A DNA stretch of 64,000 bases. Origin: Chara braunii (Eukaryota > Streptophyta > Charophyceae > Charales > Characeae). This document shows positions 31,511-42,432 of the stretch, piece after piece (within the stretch, counting starts at the first letter, position 1; each line of letters opens with the position of its first letter). The notes beneath the pieces were generated by a model. That model was not told the DNA's origin and ran no database searches. It was given only the letters and a program-made list of their open reading frames with translations. The position numbers and the translations under genes are program-made. The stretch spans positions 2,142,605 through 2,206,604 of the forward strand of contig BFEA01000022.1 of NCBI GenBank assembly GCA_003427395.1, in the 5' to 3' direction.

Positions 31511-33585
31511 CCGGTTCCCACTTGTTTGAGTTTTTCTTCATGTGCATGTGTATTCACTAGTTCAAGTCTCTCCTTGTCAAGTTCATGTGTGTTGTAGTAT
31601 TTCGGTTCATACTTATTTGATCCTTCCTCCATGTGCATATGCCTCTCACTAGTTCAATCTTCTCATTGTCAAGTTCGTGAGTGTTGTAGTGTTCTGGTTC
31701 ATACTTAGTTGATCTCTCCTTTGTATGCATGTGTTTTTCATTGGTTCAATCTTCTCATTGTCAAGTTCGTGAGTGTTGTAGTGTTTCGATTCGTACTTAA
31801 TTGATCTCTCCTTCATGTACATGTGCGTCTCACTAGTTCAATCTTCACATTGTCAAGTTCGTGAGTGTTGTAGTGTTCCAGTTCATGCTTAGTTGATATT
31901 TCCTCTATGTGCATGTGCTCTTCATTGGTTTAATATTCTCGTTGTCAAGTTCGTGAGCGTTGTAGTGTTTCGGTTCATGCTTAGTGGATCTTTCCTCCAT
32001 GTGCATGTGCTCTCCGTTGGTTCAATCCTCTCGTTATCAAGTTCGTGAGTATTGTAGTGTTCCGGTTCATACTTAGTTGATCTTTCCTCTGTATGCATGT
32101 GTTTTTCATTTGTTCAATTCTCACATTGTTAAGGTCGTGAGTGTTGTAGCGTTTCAGTTCATGCTTAGTTGATCTTTCCTCCATGTGCATATGTTCTTCA
32201 TTGGTTCAATCTTCTCGTTGTCAAGTTCGTATGAGTTGTAGTGTTCCGGTTCATACTTAGTTGATCTTTCCTCCATATGTGTGTGCCTTTCACCAGTTCA
32301 ACCTTCTCATTATCAAGTTCATGTGTATTATGGTGTTCCGGTTCATACTTAGTTGCTCTTTCCTACATATGCATGTGTTTTTCACTAGTTCAACCTTCTC
32401 ATTGTGAATTTCATGTGTATTGTAGTATTCCAGTTCATACTTAGTTGCTCTTTCCTCCATGTGTATGTGCCTTTCACTAGTTCAACCTTCTCATTGTCAA
32501 GTTCATATATATTTTAGCGTTTCGGTTCATACTTAGTTGTTTTTTTCTACATATGCATGTGTTTTTCATTAGTTTAACCTTCTCATTGTCAAGTTCATGT
32601 GTATTGTAGTGTTCCAGTTCATACTTATTTGTTTTTTCCTCCATGTGTATGTGTCTTTCACTAGTTCAACCTTCTCATTGTCAAGTTCATGTGTAATATA
32701 GTGTTCCGGTTCATACTTAGTTGCTATTTCCTACATATGCATGTGTTTTTTACTAGTTCAACCATCTCATTGTCAAGTTCATGTGTATTGTAGTGTTCCG
32801 GTTCATACTTAGATGCTCTTTTCTACATATGCATGTGTTTTCCACTAGTTCAACCATCTCATTGTCAAGTTCATGTGTGTTGTAGTATTCCGGTTCATAC
32901 TTGGTTAATCTCTCCTCTATGTGCATATGCTTTTTCATTAGTCCAATCTTCTCATTGTCAAGTTCATGTGAGTTGTAGTGTTTCGGTTCATACTTGGTTG
33001 ATCTTTCCTGTATGTGAATGTGTTTTTCATTAATCAATCTTCTCATTATCAAGTTCATGTGTGTTGTTTTGTTCCGGTTCATACTTCGTTGATCTCTCCT
33101 CCATGTGCATATGCTTTTTACTAGTTCAACCTTCTCATTGTCAAGTTCATGATGTTATAGTGTTTCGGTTCATACTTCGTTCATCTTTCCTCCATGTGCA
33201 TGAACTCTTCATTAGTTCAAACTCCTCATTGTCAAGTTCATGTGTGTTGATCTTTCCTCCATGAGTTTGTGTTCTTCATTGGTTCATTGTCAAGTTCTTG
33301 TGTGTTGATCTTTCCTCTATGTGCATGTGTTTTTCATTAGTTTAATCTCCTCATTGTCAAGTTCATGTGTGTTGTAGTGTTTCGGTTCATACTTAGTTGA
33401 TCTCTCCCTCATGTGCATGTACTTTCACTAGTTCAACCATCACATTGTCAAGTTCATGTGTATTGTTGTGATCCATACTTAGTTGCTCTTTCCTACATGT
33501 GCATGTGTTTTTCACTAGTTCAACCTTCTCATTGTCGAGTTCATGCATGTTGAAGTGTTCCAATTCATACTTAGTTGATCTTTCA
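31510..33585 (+). repeat. Satellite G-sat3, ~92-bp monomers, about 22 copies (LTR-G1)
   Basis: Monomer marked by TCTCATTGTCAAGTTCATGT, TTGTAGTGTTCCGGTTCATA, CTTAGTTGATCTTTCC and CCATGTGCATGTG. Apparent ORFs across it are repeat-frame artefacts. Confidence 0.9.
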
Positions 33586-33690
33586 CTATGGGGTGGGTGA
33601 ACGACGTTTGGATGGTACTACTATGGGATGGGTGACTGACATTTGGTTGCTACTGCTATGGGATGGGTGACCGACATTTGGTTGCTACTA
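33586..33690 (+). repeat. 35-36-bp tandem, three copies
   Basis: Unit CTATGGGATGGGTGACCGAC followed by ATTTGGTTGCTACTA. It lies at the junction of LTR-G1 with the interior. Confidence 0.85.
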
Positions 33691-33720
33691 CGGGGAGACG
33701 ATTTGATTAGAAATATAAGT

Positions 33721-33722
<2 letters not shown>

Positions 33723-33804
<82 letters not shown>
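33723..33804. repeat. CT microsatellite
   Basis: About 40 CT units. Confidence 0.95.
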
Positions 33805-33808
<4 letters not shown>

Positions 33809-36600
33809 CCTGCCCCTCTCTCCCTTCCCCTCATTTGGCATATGACTAACCCGTCTCCCCTCACTTGTTACATTGCCAAGGTGCGAATGGTAAAAGAAAT
33901 CAGACGTCACTCGGTGGAGAAAGAGGGCAAGGGAAGGGTAGCCTGTCCCATGTGCCACCAAGAAGACAAAGGAAAGGACGGTTGAAAGAGTGGGAAAGAG
34001 GCAGAATCTGGGAGAAAGTATAAGTTGAAGCAAGGTCTGTTTGACTCAACCATTTCCCCGACTGCATGACTATGAGAAGAGGATGGGCTGATTGAGCAAA
34101 AGAGAGGGAACAAAGAGCAGCCAATGAACATGGAAAGATAGGCATGTGGGAAGGGTTATGTGTTGACCCCCAATTGGTGATTGTATTGGTGTTTGCATTG
34201 TGTGAGACTGTGTAGGTGAGTAACGGTTTGAGATTCCTTGAGCGGGATAGGGCCCGGAGAAACCGGGCGGCAAAGGAAAAGGGATGAAGGGGCAAAGGGG
34301 CTATGGGACCCTTAGCATAACCCAATCTATGAGAGTGATTTTTGTGCTTGAGTCTTGGAATGAGAACGAAAAAGGGAAGTGCAAACTTGCTAAGGGGAAT
34401 GTGAAGTTGTGTGTGCATGCATGAAAAGGTTCCGAAAGGACTAAGGGGCCTGCGTCAATGAGGATGGATAAGATGCATGAGATCCGATGGGTGCGTAGAG
34501 GCGAGGGGAAGGACAACATTGCCGCACCCCGATGACGCCGTAGGATCACAATGCTTAGGAAAATGGTGCGCGGCCTAAGGACGACGCTTAGACTGTGCAC
34601 AAGAGAAGAGAAATTCCCAAAGAACCCTTGGACTGTCTGCGTATTGGAAAGAGCAATTGCCTGATAACATAACCAAGAATAAAAAAAAAATCAGCGTTGT
34701 GGAATGACCAGCAAGACTGCCACCCGACGTGAGGGCTGAGCTACATCCCCAATGTCAAAGCTCTCTCGCGCGATGGTCCACTCCCATCCATCTCAAAGCA
34801 CTAGGTGGGGGTGACCCTCGGACGAATGGCCCACGCCCTGAGCATGAGCGCGGGCGGGCCGAGCCAACTCGGACCCGCAGTTGGGTCGACTAAGGTTCGA
34901 AAGTCTACTGGGGTCTGGCCCTACAAAAATGGTGAAGGTGTCGGGTACGAGGTTAAACTGACCCATGCGATTCCGAAGGGGGCGCCCGACGCATTAACGT
35001 GTACACAACCAAAGTCTGACACATTGACGTGTACACAACCAAAGATAAGGAAATTGGACTTATGCTTGCTCTTTCCCTTCTGAGAATCAGATTAAAGAGT
35101 GGTTGGGCGCATGGCATGGCCAGGCCTGGAGGTATAACATGCATGTTATGCACTTGATTAACCATCTCCTTGTGGAATGGCTCTAGCCCTCCTTCATCCG
35201 GTGCTGGTGTTCACTAGTCCGGGGGGGGCTTTGGGCAAGTCGTAGGTCGACCCTTCCTCTTCTTACGAAAGAAGGGGTCCGGTTACTTGGTAGGCGGTTG
35301 GTCCTTCGGCTTCCATCAGGGTCCGATGAAAATCCCGCGGCGGAGTGATCCGACCGAATGAGTGCCCTTCCCTCTTCTTCTTTGAGCCCAGTGGGCTCAT
35401 GCACTTTGCACTTTGAAATGCTTGAAGGAACCAACATGAACATAACGGGTCATCAAGAAGGAACAACCCCTCTCTATGAAAGGACAGACGAATGAAGAGA
35501 AAGAGAATGAAGGGAGTTGCTAGACTCCGAGGAAAACTAGCTCACCTTTGAAGATTCTCACGAGAAGGAACCAACTTCTGTGTATGGAAGTAGGGGGAGT
35601 GACACTTATTGTCCTGAGAGAAAATTATGAGCTATGGGTAGGAAGCGTTGGGGGCACCAAGGGAAAGACACTTGTATTATATGTGTCCCACTTGGGACTT
35701 GTGTTCTGCATGAGGGGATTTGAGCGTCCTGCCTTTCGGAAGGAAAGGATGGGTCTGCACCAGCCGGTGCGGGTTTCGAAACGTCGTTCTCTTTGAGGAT
35801 TCACCAGGTTTCGTGTGCAGAGGTCGGGCCACCGAGCTGTCGAAGGGGAGTCTGTCTGGCCGGTTGATTAGTAGCATTCTCACCTGGGCAGTCCGAGCAT
35901 GGCTCGATGATCTTGCCCAGGCGGGGGGCGAAACGTCTTCTTAGGCGGGGCTTAGCCTGTTGACTGGCGGCGGAAGTACCACTGCATGCGGGGCAAGGGT
36001 GGAACCTCAGAGACGATTAGTAGCTTGCTGTAGCACGGCTTGGGAAAGGCTGATTCTTGTCGGACCGATGGAAGTGAATGCCCGGACGACTGACTATTGC
36101 TCCTAACGGGGTGCGCAGGGGTAATTCCCGGTACCAACGAGGGTATGCAAGAGCAGCAAAACGGGATGGGGTATTTTGGGCAAATGGAGAGGGGTAACAC
36201 CCTGTGCCGGAGCCTGGGTACTGCGCTCGCGGCGGTTGAGCTGTGCTTGAGGTATGGGATAAAACTCTACCGATAGTACCAGTGGAGAGACCATATTGGG
36301 ATAGGCCGGTGAGGAGATGACCGGCACACATGTGAGATTGATTGAGCTTGGACTGTTGGACGGGGTATAATTCTAAGTCTATTCTCGTCCACAACTAAGT
36401 GTACACGAGTGAGAGATGATCGAAAAGGCTGATTCTAAGCCGGAATGGAACCCAGAAAAAGAATGTTGGATAGTGAATGGCTGAACGAGGATACAATGAA
36501 AAAGTGGTACTTGGGAGTGGGAAGGTAAATTAGGGAGACCCTGATGAGGAGTCTGAAATAAATCTCATCTAGGACGTGGGTTGACCTGACCAGAAGGACC
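33805..36600. other. 5' interior of the giant element, no gene recognised
   Basis: This is where gag should be. I see no zinc knuckle, capsid-like frame or protease. Short frames at 34805-35083 and 35548-35796 have no recognisable features. It contains the tRNA-like sequence at 34681-34750 and small hairpins such as GCCCGG/CCGGGC near 34252. Confidence 0.5.
34681..34750 (-). other. tRNA-Ala-like 5' end with T10 terminator
   Basis: On the minus strand GGGGATGTAGCTCAG (34750-34736) is identical to the usual 5' end of plant tRNA-Ala, including the A box. A weak B-box-like GGTCATTCC begins about 41 bases later, and the sequence ends in ten T (34690-34681), a Pol III stop. The D-arm partner and acceptor 3' strand do not match, so it is a degenerate tRNA-derived transcript unit or a chance match. 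Confidence 0.35.
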
Positions 36601-36615
36601 GTTTGGTACTCTTTT

Positions 36616-37461
36616 ATGGAAAAAGGGTCGGTTGATAGAAACAAGATGGTGCGGTGGTTGTCATCCTTGATTTATACCAGCGGTCCGGAAATGCCAATAG
36701 ATGTGAAGGATGGGGTATCGGTCGTCCTCCCGCAAGATGGGACGTGGACAGATCTTGAGTCAAACCGTGATGTCGGAAGAGGAGGACGCGTTCCTTTGGA
36801 TAGAAACTATATGGACTAATGTCAGTTTGACAAGGTTGTCGTCAAGTTTAATGGACTTAGAGTTTCGAGGGACAGTGAAAGCCCGGGGGTGGGTCTACTT
36901 GTCACAAGATGGGGAGAATGCTATGGACCCTATGGTCATATATTTGGCGCTCGGAAATACGTCGGACGAGTTGTTTAGGAAGGCAAAAGGGGAGGTTGTA
37001 TGGGTTGCGTGTCAGCGGAGGGGAAAATGGAAATGGAAAGGGTAGATGTGCGGGTGGAACTTGGGGATAGAGGAAGCGTGAGGCGACCCGTCAGAACCAT
37101 GCGATGTGTGTTGCCTCCCTTTCTGGTGGATGCGGTCTTTGGAACCTGGAGCAGGCTAGTACGGATATGCCAGTCCATGACGACCCTCGGACTATACTAA
37201 TGCGCCAGGGAGGATTTGTTTCGGTTGTCGGTAGAAATGAAGCCGTTTGAAGGGAATTGGGCGGAAGAGCTGGCCGAGATACTGAACTGCCTTAGCATAG
37301 ACAATGTCTTCGTCCCTAGCTCTGTGCATTGGGGGATAGTCTACAGAAATGTGGCAGTAGGGGAGACGTTCTTGGAACGGGTGAAGAAATTGTTCTACAA
37401 CGAAGAGGATTACTTCAGTGATGAGGACGAAGATGATGAGATAGAGGACTTGGACTTCTAA
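36616..37461 (+). pseudogene. Unknown accessory module M1
   Basis: Coding signal in three overlapping frames: 36616-36770, 36710-37045 (FLWIETIW, RGWVYLSQDG, VIYLALGNTSDELF) and 37000-37461 (VLPPFLVDAVFGTWSR, an in-frame TAA at 37198, then VPSSVHWGIVYR and an acidic tail DEDEDDEIEDLDF). The order of motifs matches M2 and M3. It needs at least one frameshift and one stop read through to be one protein. No known domain recognised. It lies upstream of the integrase remnant on the same strand. Confidence 0.5.
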
Positions 37462-37593
37462 GGAGGGTGACTTACTTAAGGAAATCGAGTGGCCTGGCAT
37501 TGTGCAGGGAGGGGAAAAATGACTAGAGAGGAATTGTTGATGGAGTACACTTTCAAGGGATGGGAACCAAGGTGACTCGGAGGGGGAATAAAA

Positions 37594-38274
37594 ATGTCTA
37601 ACCAAACAGAGAACGAATGGAGGGGGACCACGTGCGACTGGGTCGAATTTGAAGTTGCCCCGGGATTATCATACGTATGGATAGAGCGGATTTGGAACCC
37701 AATAAGGGAAGAGGAAGGCTGGGAAGAGATAGCGGAAGGCAAAGTGGAATCAGTTGGAACGGTCGTTCTTTTCGAAGACGGGTGGCGCCTATTTTGCACT
37801 ATGTTAGCGGCGGGATAGGATCCAATGTGGCTTCTAGGGGACGCAGAGACACGAACCCGAAGAGAGGGCAAGAGGTTCGCCAACGAAGGATGGGACGAAG
37901 TCAGTAGTAAAGTTGTGATGGGGGGTTGGAAGGAACTCAAGCCTCCCAGCCTGCAAACAACGACTTGGGTGCCTGAGTTTGTGGCCGAGTGGTTTGGGGG
38001 TTTTTAGCACATCTTAGAAGTGGCCGACTTCATGAAAGAAGTGCATATAGAGTGTGCCTGGCTGATTGAGGAATTTTATAAGACCTCATTAAAATATGGA
38101 TCCTTCTACGGAGATAAGGCCTGGAAAATTCTCAACATCCTAAGGATAGGTAAGCATGACCGCCTAGAGGTAGACGCGGAGGCTTGGGACGCCATAGTCA
38201 GCCGGGAGGCGGCGGCCGCTCCATCCTACGTAGATGATGTTTTTAAACTGTTTGAAGTACTGTGGTTCGATTAA
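37594..38274 (+). pseudogene. Unknown accessory module M2
   Basis: A single frame from ATG 37594 to TAA 38272, broken only by TAG at 37816 and TAG at 38005. Segments in order: YVWIERIW, VGTVVLFEDGWRLF, MGGWKEL, VPEFVAEWFGGF, then after the second stop YGSFYGDKAWK and a VDDVFKLFEVLWFD end. Each aligns by eye with M3 (FMLVECRW, VMYLPEIG, MGGWREF, VPRFMIDLIFGS, HGPFWGLSRV). Family unknown. Confidence 0.55.
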
Positions 38275-38636
38275 AGGGACCAGGAAATCGAACGTCGCAG
38301 GAAAGTCGGAGTATGGAGGGTGCATGTTAACTAGGGTGTAACATAAGAAAGGGGCATGTACATTAGTTTAGCAGGGCATGCGAGGGGATTGAAATCAGGA
38401 AGGATTTCCGGCCATTGTGGGCGCAAATATGAGACGCATGACAAAAAAGAGGTAAGTGGACATAAGCGGGAAAGGAAACAATAGGAGGATGGGCAGTTGC
38501 TGAAGAACGGGCCGTAATCCTCTCTATGTGGGCTATGCAAGAAATCATCAAAGCAGCAATGGCAACAAGACGTGTTCGAACGGTACGCCAGCCCCGGTAC
38601 CCCGGCCCGCCCTGGAATAACGGCATAGGATGAGAA

Positions 38637-39485
38637 GTGTCCCTTCCGTCGAATGCCAACTTTCGGGGATTCGACGTGGAATGGTGGACCGTGACTTTGG
38701 GGAGAGACAGCGCCTTTATGTTGGTAGAATGTCGATGGACGGGGATGAGATTCAAACGAGGGCCTAGGGATGATTTATTTTCCAATTTAGAAGTTACCGG
38801 GGTCATGTATCTACCCGAGATTGGCTGACACTCGCTGGGGGTGGGGATAGCACAAGGCCACGAGTTGGCCCTGGTCTTTCGAAGGGCCGCCCGGACGTTG
38901 ACTCGAATAGGTCAATCGACCAGGGGTAGGAGGAACGTTGACTTACTCACTAGGGTGGAAATGGGGGGCTGGAGGGAGTTCAGGGCACCAACAACCCCGC
39001 TAAGGTGTCGGGTCCCCCGATTCATGATAGACCTCATCTTCGGGAGTCTCACAAGGACGCAGGATCTGGCAGACTCGGCCATAATCTAGGTAGATCACTT
39101 CCCGCCTCAAACCATCGGGATGTTTTATGACGTTGCTGTGGAGCATGGGCCGTTCTGGGGGCTGAGCCGGGTCTGTATCTCGCCCAAAGGAGTGGAAGAC
39201 GTAGAGTCCATAGATGCTTTCCTTGAATACGAAGGAGGGACACTCGCGGTGGATAATGAAATGATGGACGAAGGGTGCGCGTCGGAAGAGTTGTTGATCC
39301 AAACCTTGGAAAAAGGGGCTCTTGTCGTAGTAGCAGAACTTAGAGAAGGACCAGTCACCACTCGAGGACGCAAGGAGGAGAGAGATTCATGGGGAGCGGT
39401 AATAGGACCAAAGGAGGAATTGATGGCAATGGCGGTTGAGGGAGGCCGGGAAGCTGTGATGACCCTGGTAGAGTCTTGGGAATGA
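38637..39485 (+). pseudogene. Unknown accessory module M3
   Basis: A single frame to TGA 39483 with internal stops TGA 38826 and TAG 39087. Upstream the same frame is open from about 38470, separated by TGA at 38631. Motifs: FMLVECRW, VTGVMYLPEIG, LALVFRRAAR, VEMGGWREF, CRVPRFMIDLIFGS, HGPFWGLSRVCIS, then an extended charged C-terminus longer than in M1 or M2. It ends only a few bases before the integrase remnant, in a different frame. Confidence 0.55.
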
Positions 39486-40502
39486 AAATAGTTGCAGTGG
39501 ATGGTAAACCAGATGAAGGAGGGAAAGGACGAGGTGCAAAAAGGAAGGGAGTTTTTCTATGCTCAGATATACGAAGGGATTTTTCGGGAGATCGGATTGC
39601 TGCTAGTAGGAAATAGACAACCCATGAAAATCAGCCTTAGAGCGCCTTTCAAACTCATCGAGTCGTATCACCAGGAGGCCAATGCACATGTGGAAAGGGG
39701 GCACCGGACCTTAAAGAACACGATTGTGAAGCTCGCAGCGGATCATCTGGGGAGTTGGCCTGAGTATCTTAAGCAGGCTATCTTCTCAGAGAACATGACA
39801 CCTAAGAGGACAACGGGATGTATACCAGCGAAACTTTGGTACGGAAGAGAGATCGATTTTTCCGTAGAAGCCTTGATACCTACCTGGAACAGGTTAGATG
39901 ATGATCCGCGTATGACCACGGAAGAGTTAATTGAGGCAAGATGTCAACAAGTCCTTAAGAATGAGTAGGTCATGGAAGACATCGCCAATAGGGTACTAGA
40001 CAACAGAATGAGGGACAAAGCAAGGTGAGACCAGGTTAAGAATATCCGAAAGGAACCACTTCAGGTGGAGGAGACGGTGCTGCTAAGAAACTCGGCACTA
40101 AAAAGTACTTGGTCCGGGCAACTAGGAAAGAGGTTCAAAGGCCCCTACCGGGTCGCCAAGCGGGTGGAACTGAACACCTTCGAACTGGAAGATTTGGATG
40201 AAACTGGATTGAAGGGACCCTTCCCGGGGCAACGATTGGTCAGGTTTCTAAGTCAGGACCTAGTGGAACAATGGCTTCAGGAGGCCAAGGATAAGGAAAC
40301 TGAGGGGCTACAAGCTAAGGGCTTACAACGGTCTGCCCACACTATGGTTTTGTCTCTGACTGCGTCTGTGGGACTGTCATTTTTTCGGGGGTTGGGGCAA
40401 TGGTTTGGACCGACTGAAGTTAGAAGGTGGGATGTCTTGGGACCTTGCGATAACAGGTTTTGTGTGACGACGGGAAAGATTATTGGAAGCATTGTATCAT
40501 AG
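39486..40502 (+). pseudogene. pol: Gypsy-type integrase, C-terminal half, decayed
   Basis: One frame with internal TAG (39966) and TGA (40026). It shows the end of the catalytic core with the third acidic residue in the motif YHQEANAHVERGHRTLK, followed by a conserved helix (PEYLKQAIFSENMTPKRTTG, YGR). Beyond the stops comes a C-terminal GPY/F-type module: KRFKGPYRVAKRV and NTFELEDLDE. The HHCC zinc finger and the first catalytic Asp are absent. Where the second Asp is expected (DxGxEF) the sequence reads QKGREFF. It cannot encode an active integrase as it stands. It fixes the element's plus orientation and Metaviridae membership. Confidence 0.75.
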
Positions 40503-40822
40503 TTTTTTATTGGAAAATAATAGGATCATCACAAATGGGGCATTTGTATGAGAAGGGAATGCATAATAGTGGCATGATGCAAAGGGTACGAGAAGCATTA
40601 TGGGGAAAAGAGAAGTGCCTACCGGACTAGGAGAACGTGTGTATGAGGGGTTTGGCGGGTGTTGATTTTGTTATACAGGACCAGGAAGGAAGCACGAGAA
40701 AAGTAAAAATGGAATTCGACAACGAGAATGATAGCGGAGCAATCAACAGACCTACCGAAGAGGGAGGAGCGGGACCAAGTTGAGAACGGAGGACTGCCAA
40801 GAGAAATTTGTACATAAGGTTC

Positions 40823-41542
40823 ATGTCCAAACAGGTGGTAGGCAGGGGTGCGAGAAAGCGTGTGAGTAAAGGGTCTTCGCCTCTCGGGGAGGGAGAAGGC
40901 ATATATATCTCATCCGGAAGTGGGAGCGAGGAAGAAAGGGCAAGTGTGGGAAAATGGGGTAAAGCGGATACGAGAGAAAAGGCTCAAGCATCTGACGAGG
41001 GAGGGGTCGAGAGATGCGAACAGTATGAGCCTTTGCTTGAGGGGAACGAAGGGAGAGACGATAGGTGCGATGAACGAGAGGATGGGGAAGAAAGAAGGAA
41101 AAACCCATATGAAGAGCGGAGTTGCCACGGTAGAGAACCTCACGGGTGGGTACAGCCCCATATAGACGGAAGAGGAGACAGATGAGGAAGAGGAAGTACA
41201 AGAAGTCATAGAGATGAGGAGTGGCGATCAAAAGGATGAAATCTCGAGGTCTAGAGAAGAAAGGCCTCTAAATGGGAAGATGAGTTTGGGCCAACACCCA
41301 GTCATTCGTTTCAAGAATGGCTCAGTGTGATCAAGCATGAGTGGATTATCAAGACCAGGGAACTCGCGAAGGCAGGGGTGGCAACCACACCTTTGGACTT
41401 TTACAGTGAGGTGGAATTACAAGAAGTTGCGAGGATGAGGAGAGAGATCATGGCCTCTGGCCTGGGAGTTAAAAATCCAGCGGAAACGGGGGATGGGCAA
41501 AAAAACGAGCGGGGTGGGACACGTGACAATAATAGGGACTAA
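40823..41542 (+). pseudogene. Additional ORF downstream of integrase, unknown, frameshifted
   Basis: An open frame from ATG 40823 (MSKQVVGRGARKRVSKG) is rich in Glu, Gly, Arg and Ser, apparently disordered, ending at TGA 41183. A second frame from about 41276 to 41542 (HSFQEWLSVIKHEWIIKTRE, DFYSEVELQEVARMRRE) looks like the ordered C-terminal part after a frameshift. Position between integrase and the 3' LTR is where some plant Gypsy elements carry extra ORFs. No domain recognised. Confidence 0.4.
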
Positions 41543-42238
41543 ATGTTGTTAGTGTTGAACAATAATTATTTTTTTTGCGAACATTGGAACGACAAAATGT
41601 GTATAATACGAGTAAGCTTGTGAGGAATAAGGGATGAAAAAACTAGCTAAGATTGTGCCACGATGAGCTAGAGGATAGCATTTTGAGGTTACTTTCTGGA
41701 TGAGTTACCTTCGAAAGAGTGTATGCAAGACAATGGCATGGGGCATGGGATGAGACTGGTTAGGAAGGGTGTACTGTAAACTTTGAATGCAATGAGCATT
41801 GTATTTTTGAGAAGAAACTGTGAGCAAAGATTGACGAGCAAAGCAAGGCGTTGAATGATTGGTCGAATACAAGAGAGGTTAGGAAACCTATGGGTTAAGG
41901 GGCGTGAGGAACACTCCTTCCCTATGAGCCTAATCCAACTGAGTCATGAACGAGTCTGAGAATGGCCAAGATCTAAGGAACTAGAAAAAGTGAAAATAGA
42001 AGGGGTGCTCCGGTCTTTTACTATGGTTGAACGGCCAAGTGGGCTAGTGCTGCTTGGGGCTGAGAGCCTCAATTTGAGCATTAGACGCTAAGTCGGATGT
42101 TGGCATGGACAACAAATGATATCAAGAAATGGACAAAGCAAACCGCACGCATAAAATTGCAAGAGATGGCCACCTTCTAACCTCCGTGACAGAAATGGGA
42201 TCCGTGTCCTCGAGGCCCACCCCCTCGGGCGCTAACAT
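41543..42238. other. 3' interior of the giant element, no gene recognised
   Basis: AT-balanced sequence with no coding signal or tandem repeat. Confidence 0.4.
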
Positions 42239-42432
42239 TGAGAATGGAAAGGAATGACCCTAACCAGGTTGTTCGACTTGAGAATGGAAAGGAATGGTCC
42301 TAACCAGACTGTTCGACTTGAGAATGGAAAAGAATGGCCTTAACTAGGGTGTTCGACTTGAGAATGGAAAAGAATGGCCCTAACCAGGCTGTTCAATTTG
42401 AGAATGGAAAAAAATGACCATAACCAGGTTGT
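42239..42432 (+). repeat. 40-bp tandem, five copies
   Basis: Unit starts AGAATGGAAAGGAATGGCCC, then TAACCAGG(T/C)TGTTCGACTTG. AGAATGG is at 42241, 42281, 42321, 42361 and 42401, exactly 40 bp apart. Confidence 0.92.

Larger units (their letters stand above)
25039..33585 (+). repeat. 5' LTR of the giant element (LTR-G1)
   Basis: Starts TGTCGGGACTGGTGGATCCC, with a small TCGGGA/TCCCGA hairpin inside the terminus. In order it holds a 28-bp tandem, a hairpin-rich stretch, a TATA-like box, two GTGAGT donors, a CTT tract and three satellites of about 90 bp period. The right edge is set where the last satellite stops; no clear CA end or PBS was found. The left part is very similar to LTR-G2. Confidence 0.8.

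Noticed and set aside
29373-33585. CRISPR-like regular repeats
   Set aside because: Monomers are contiguous tandem repeats without unique spacers, and the genome is eukaryotic.
35548-35796. 82-codon plus ORF in the giant element interior
   Set aside because: No gag or protease motif and no counterpart; not distinguishable from chance.
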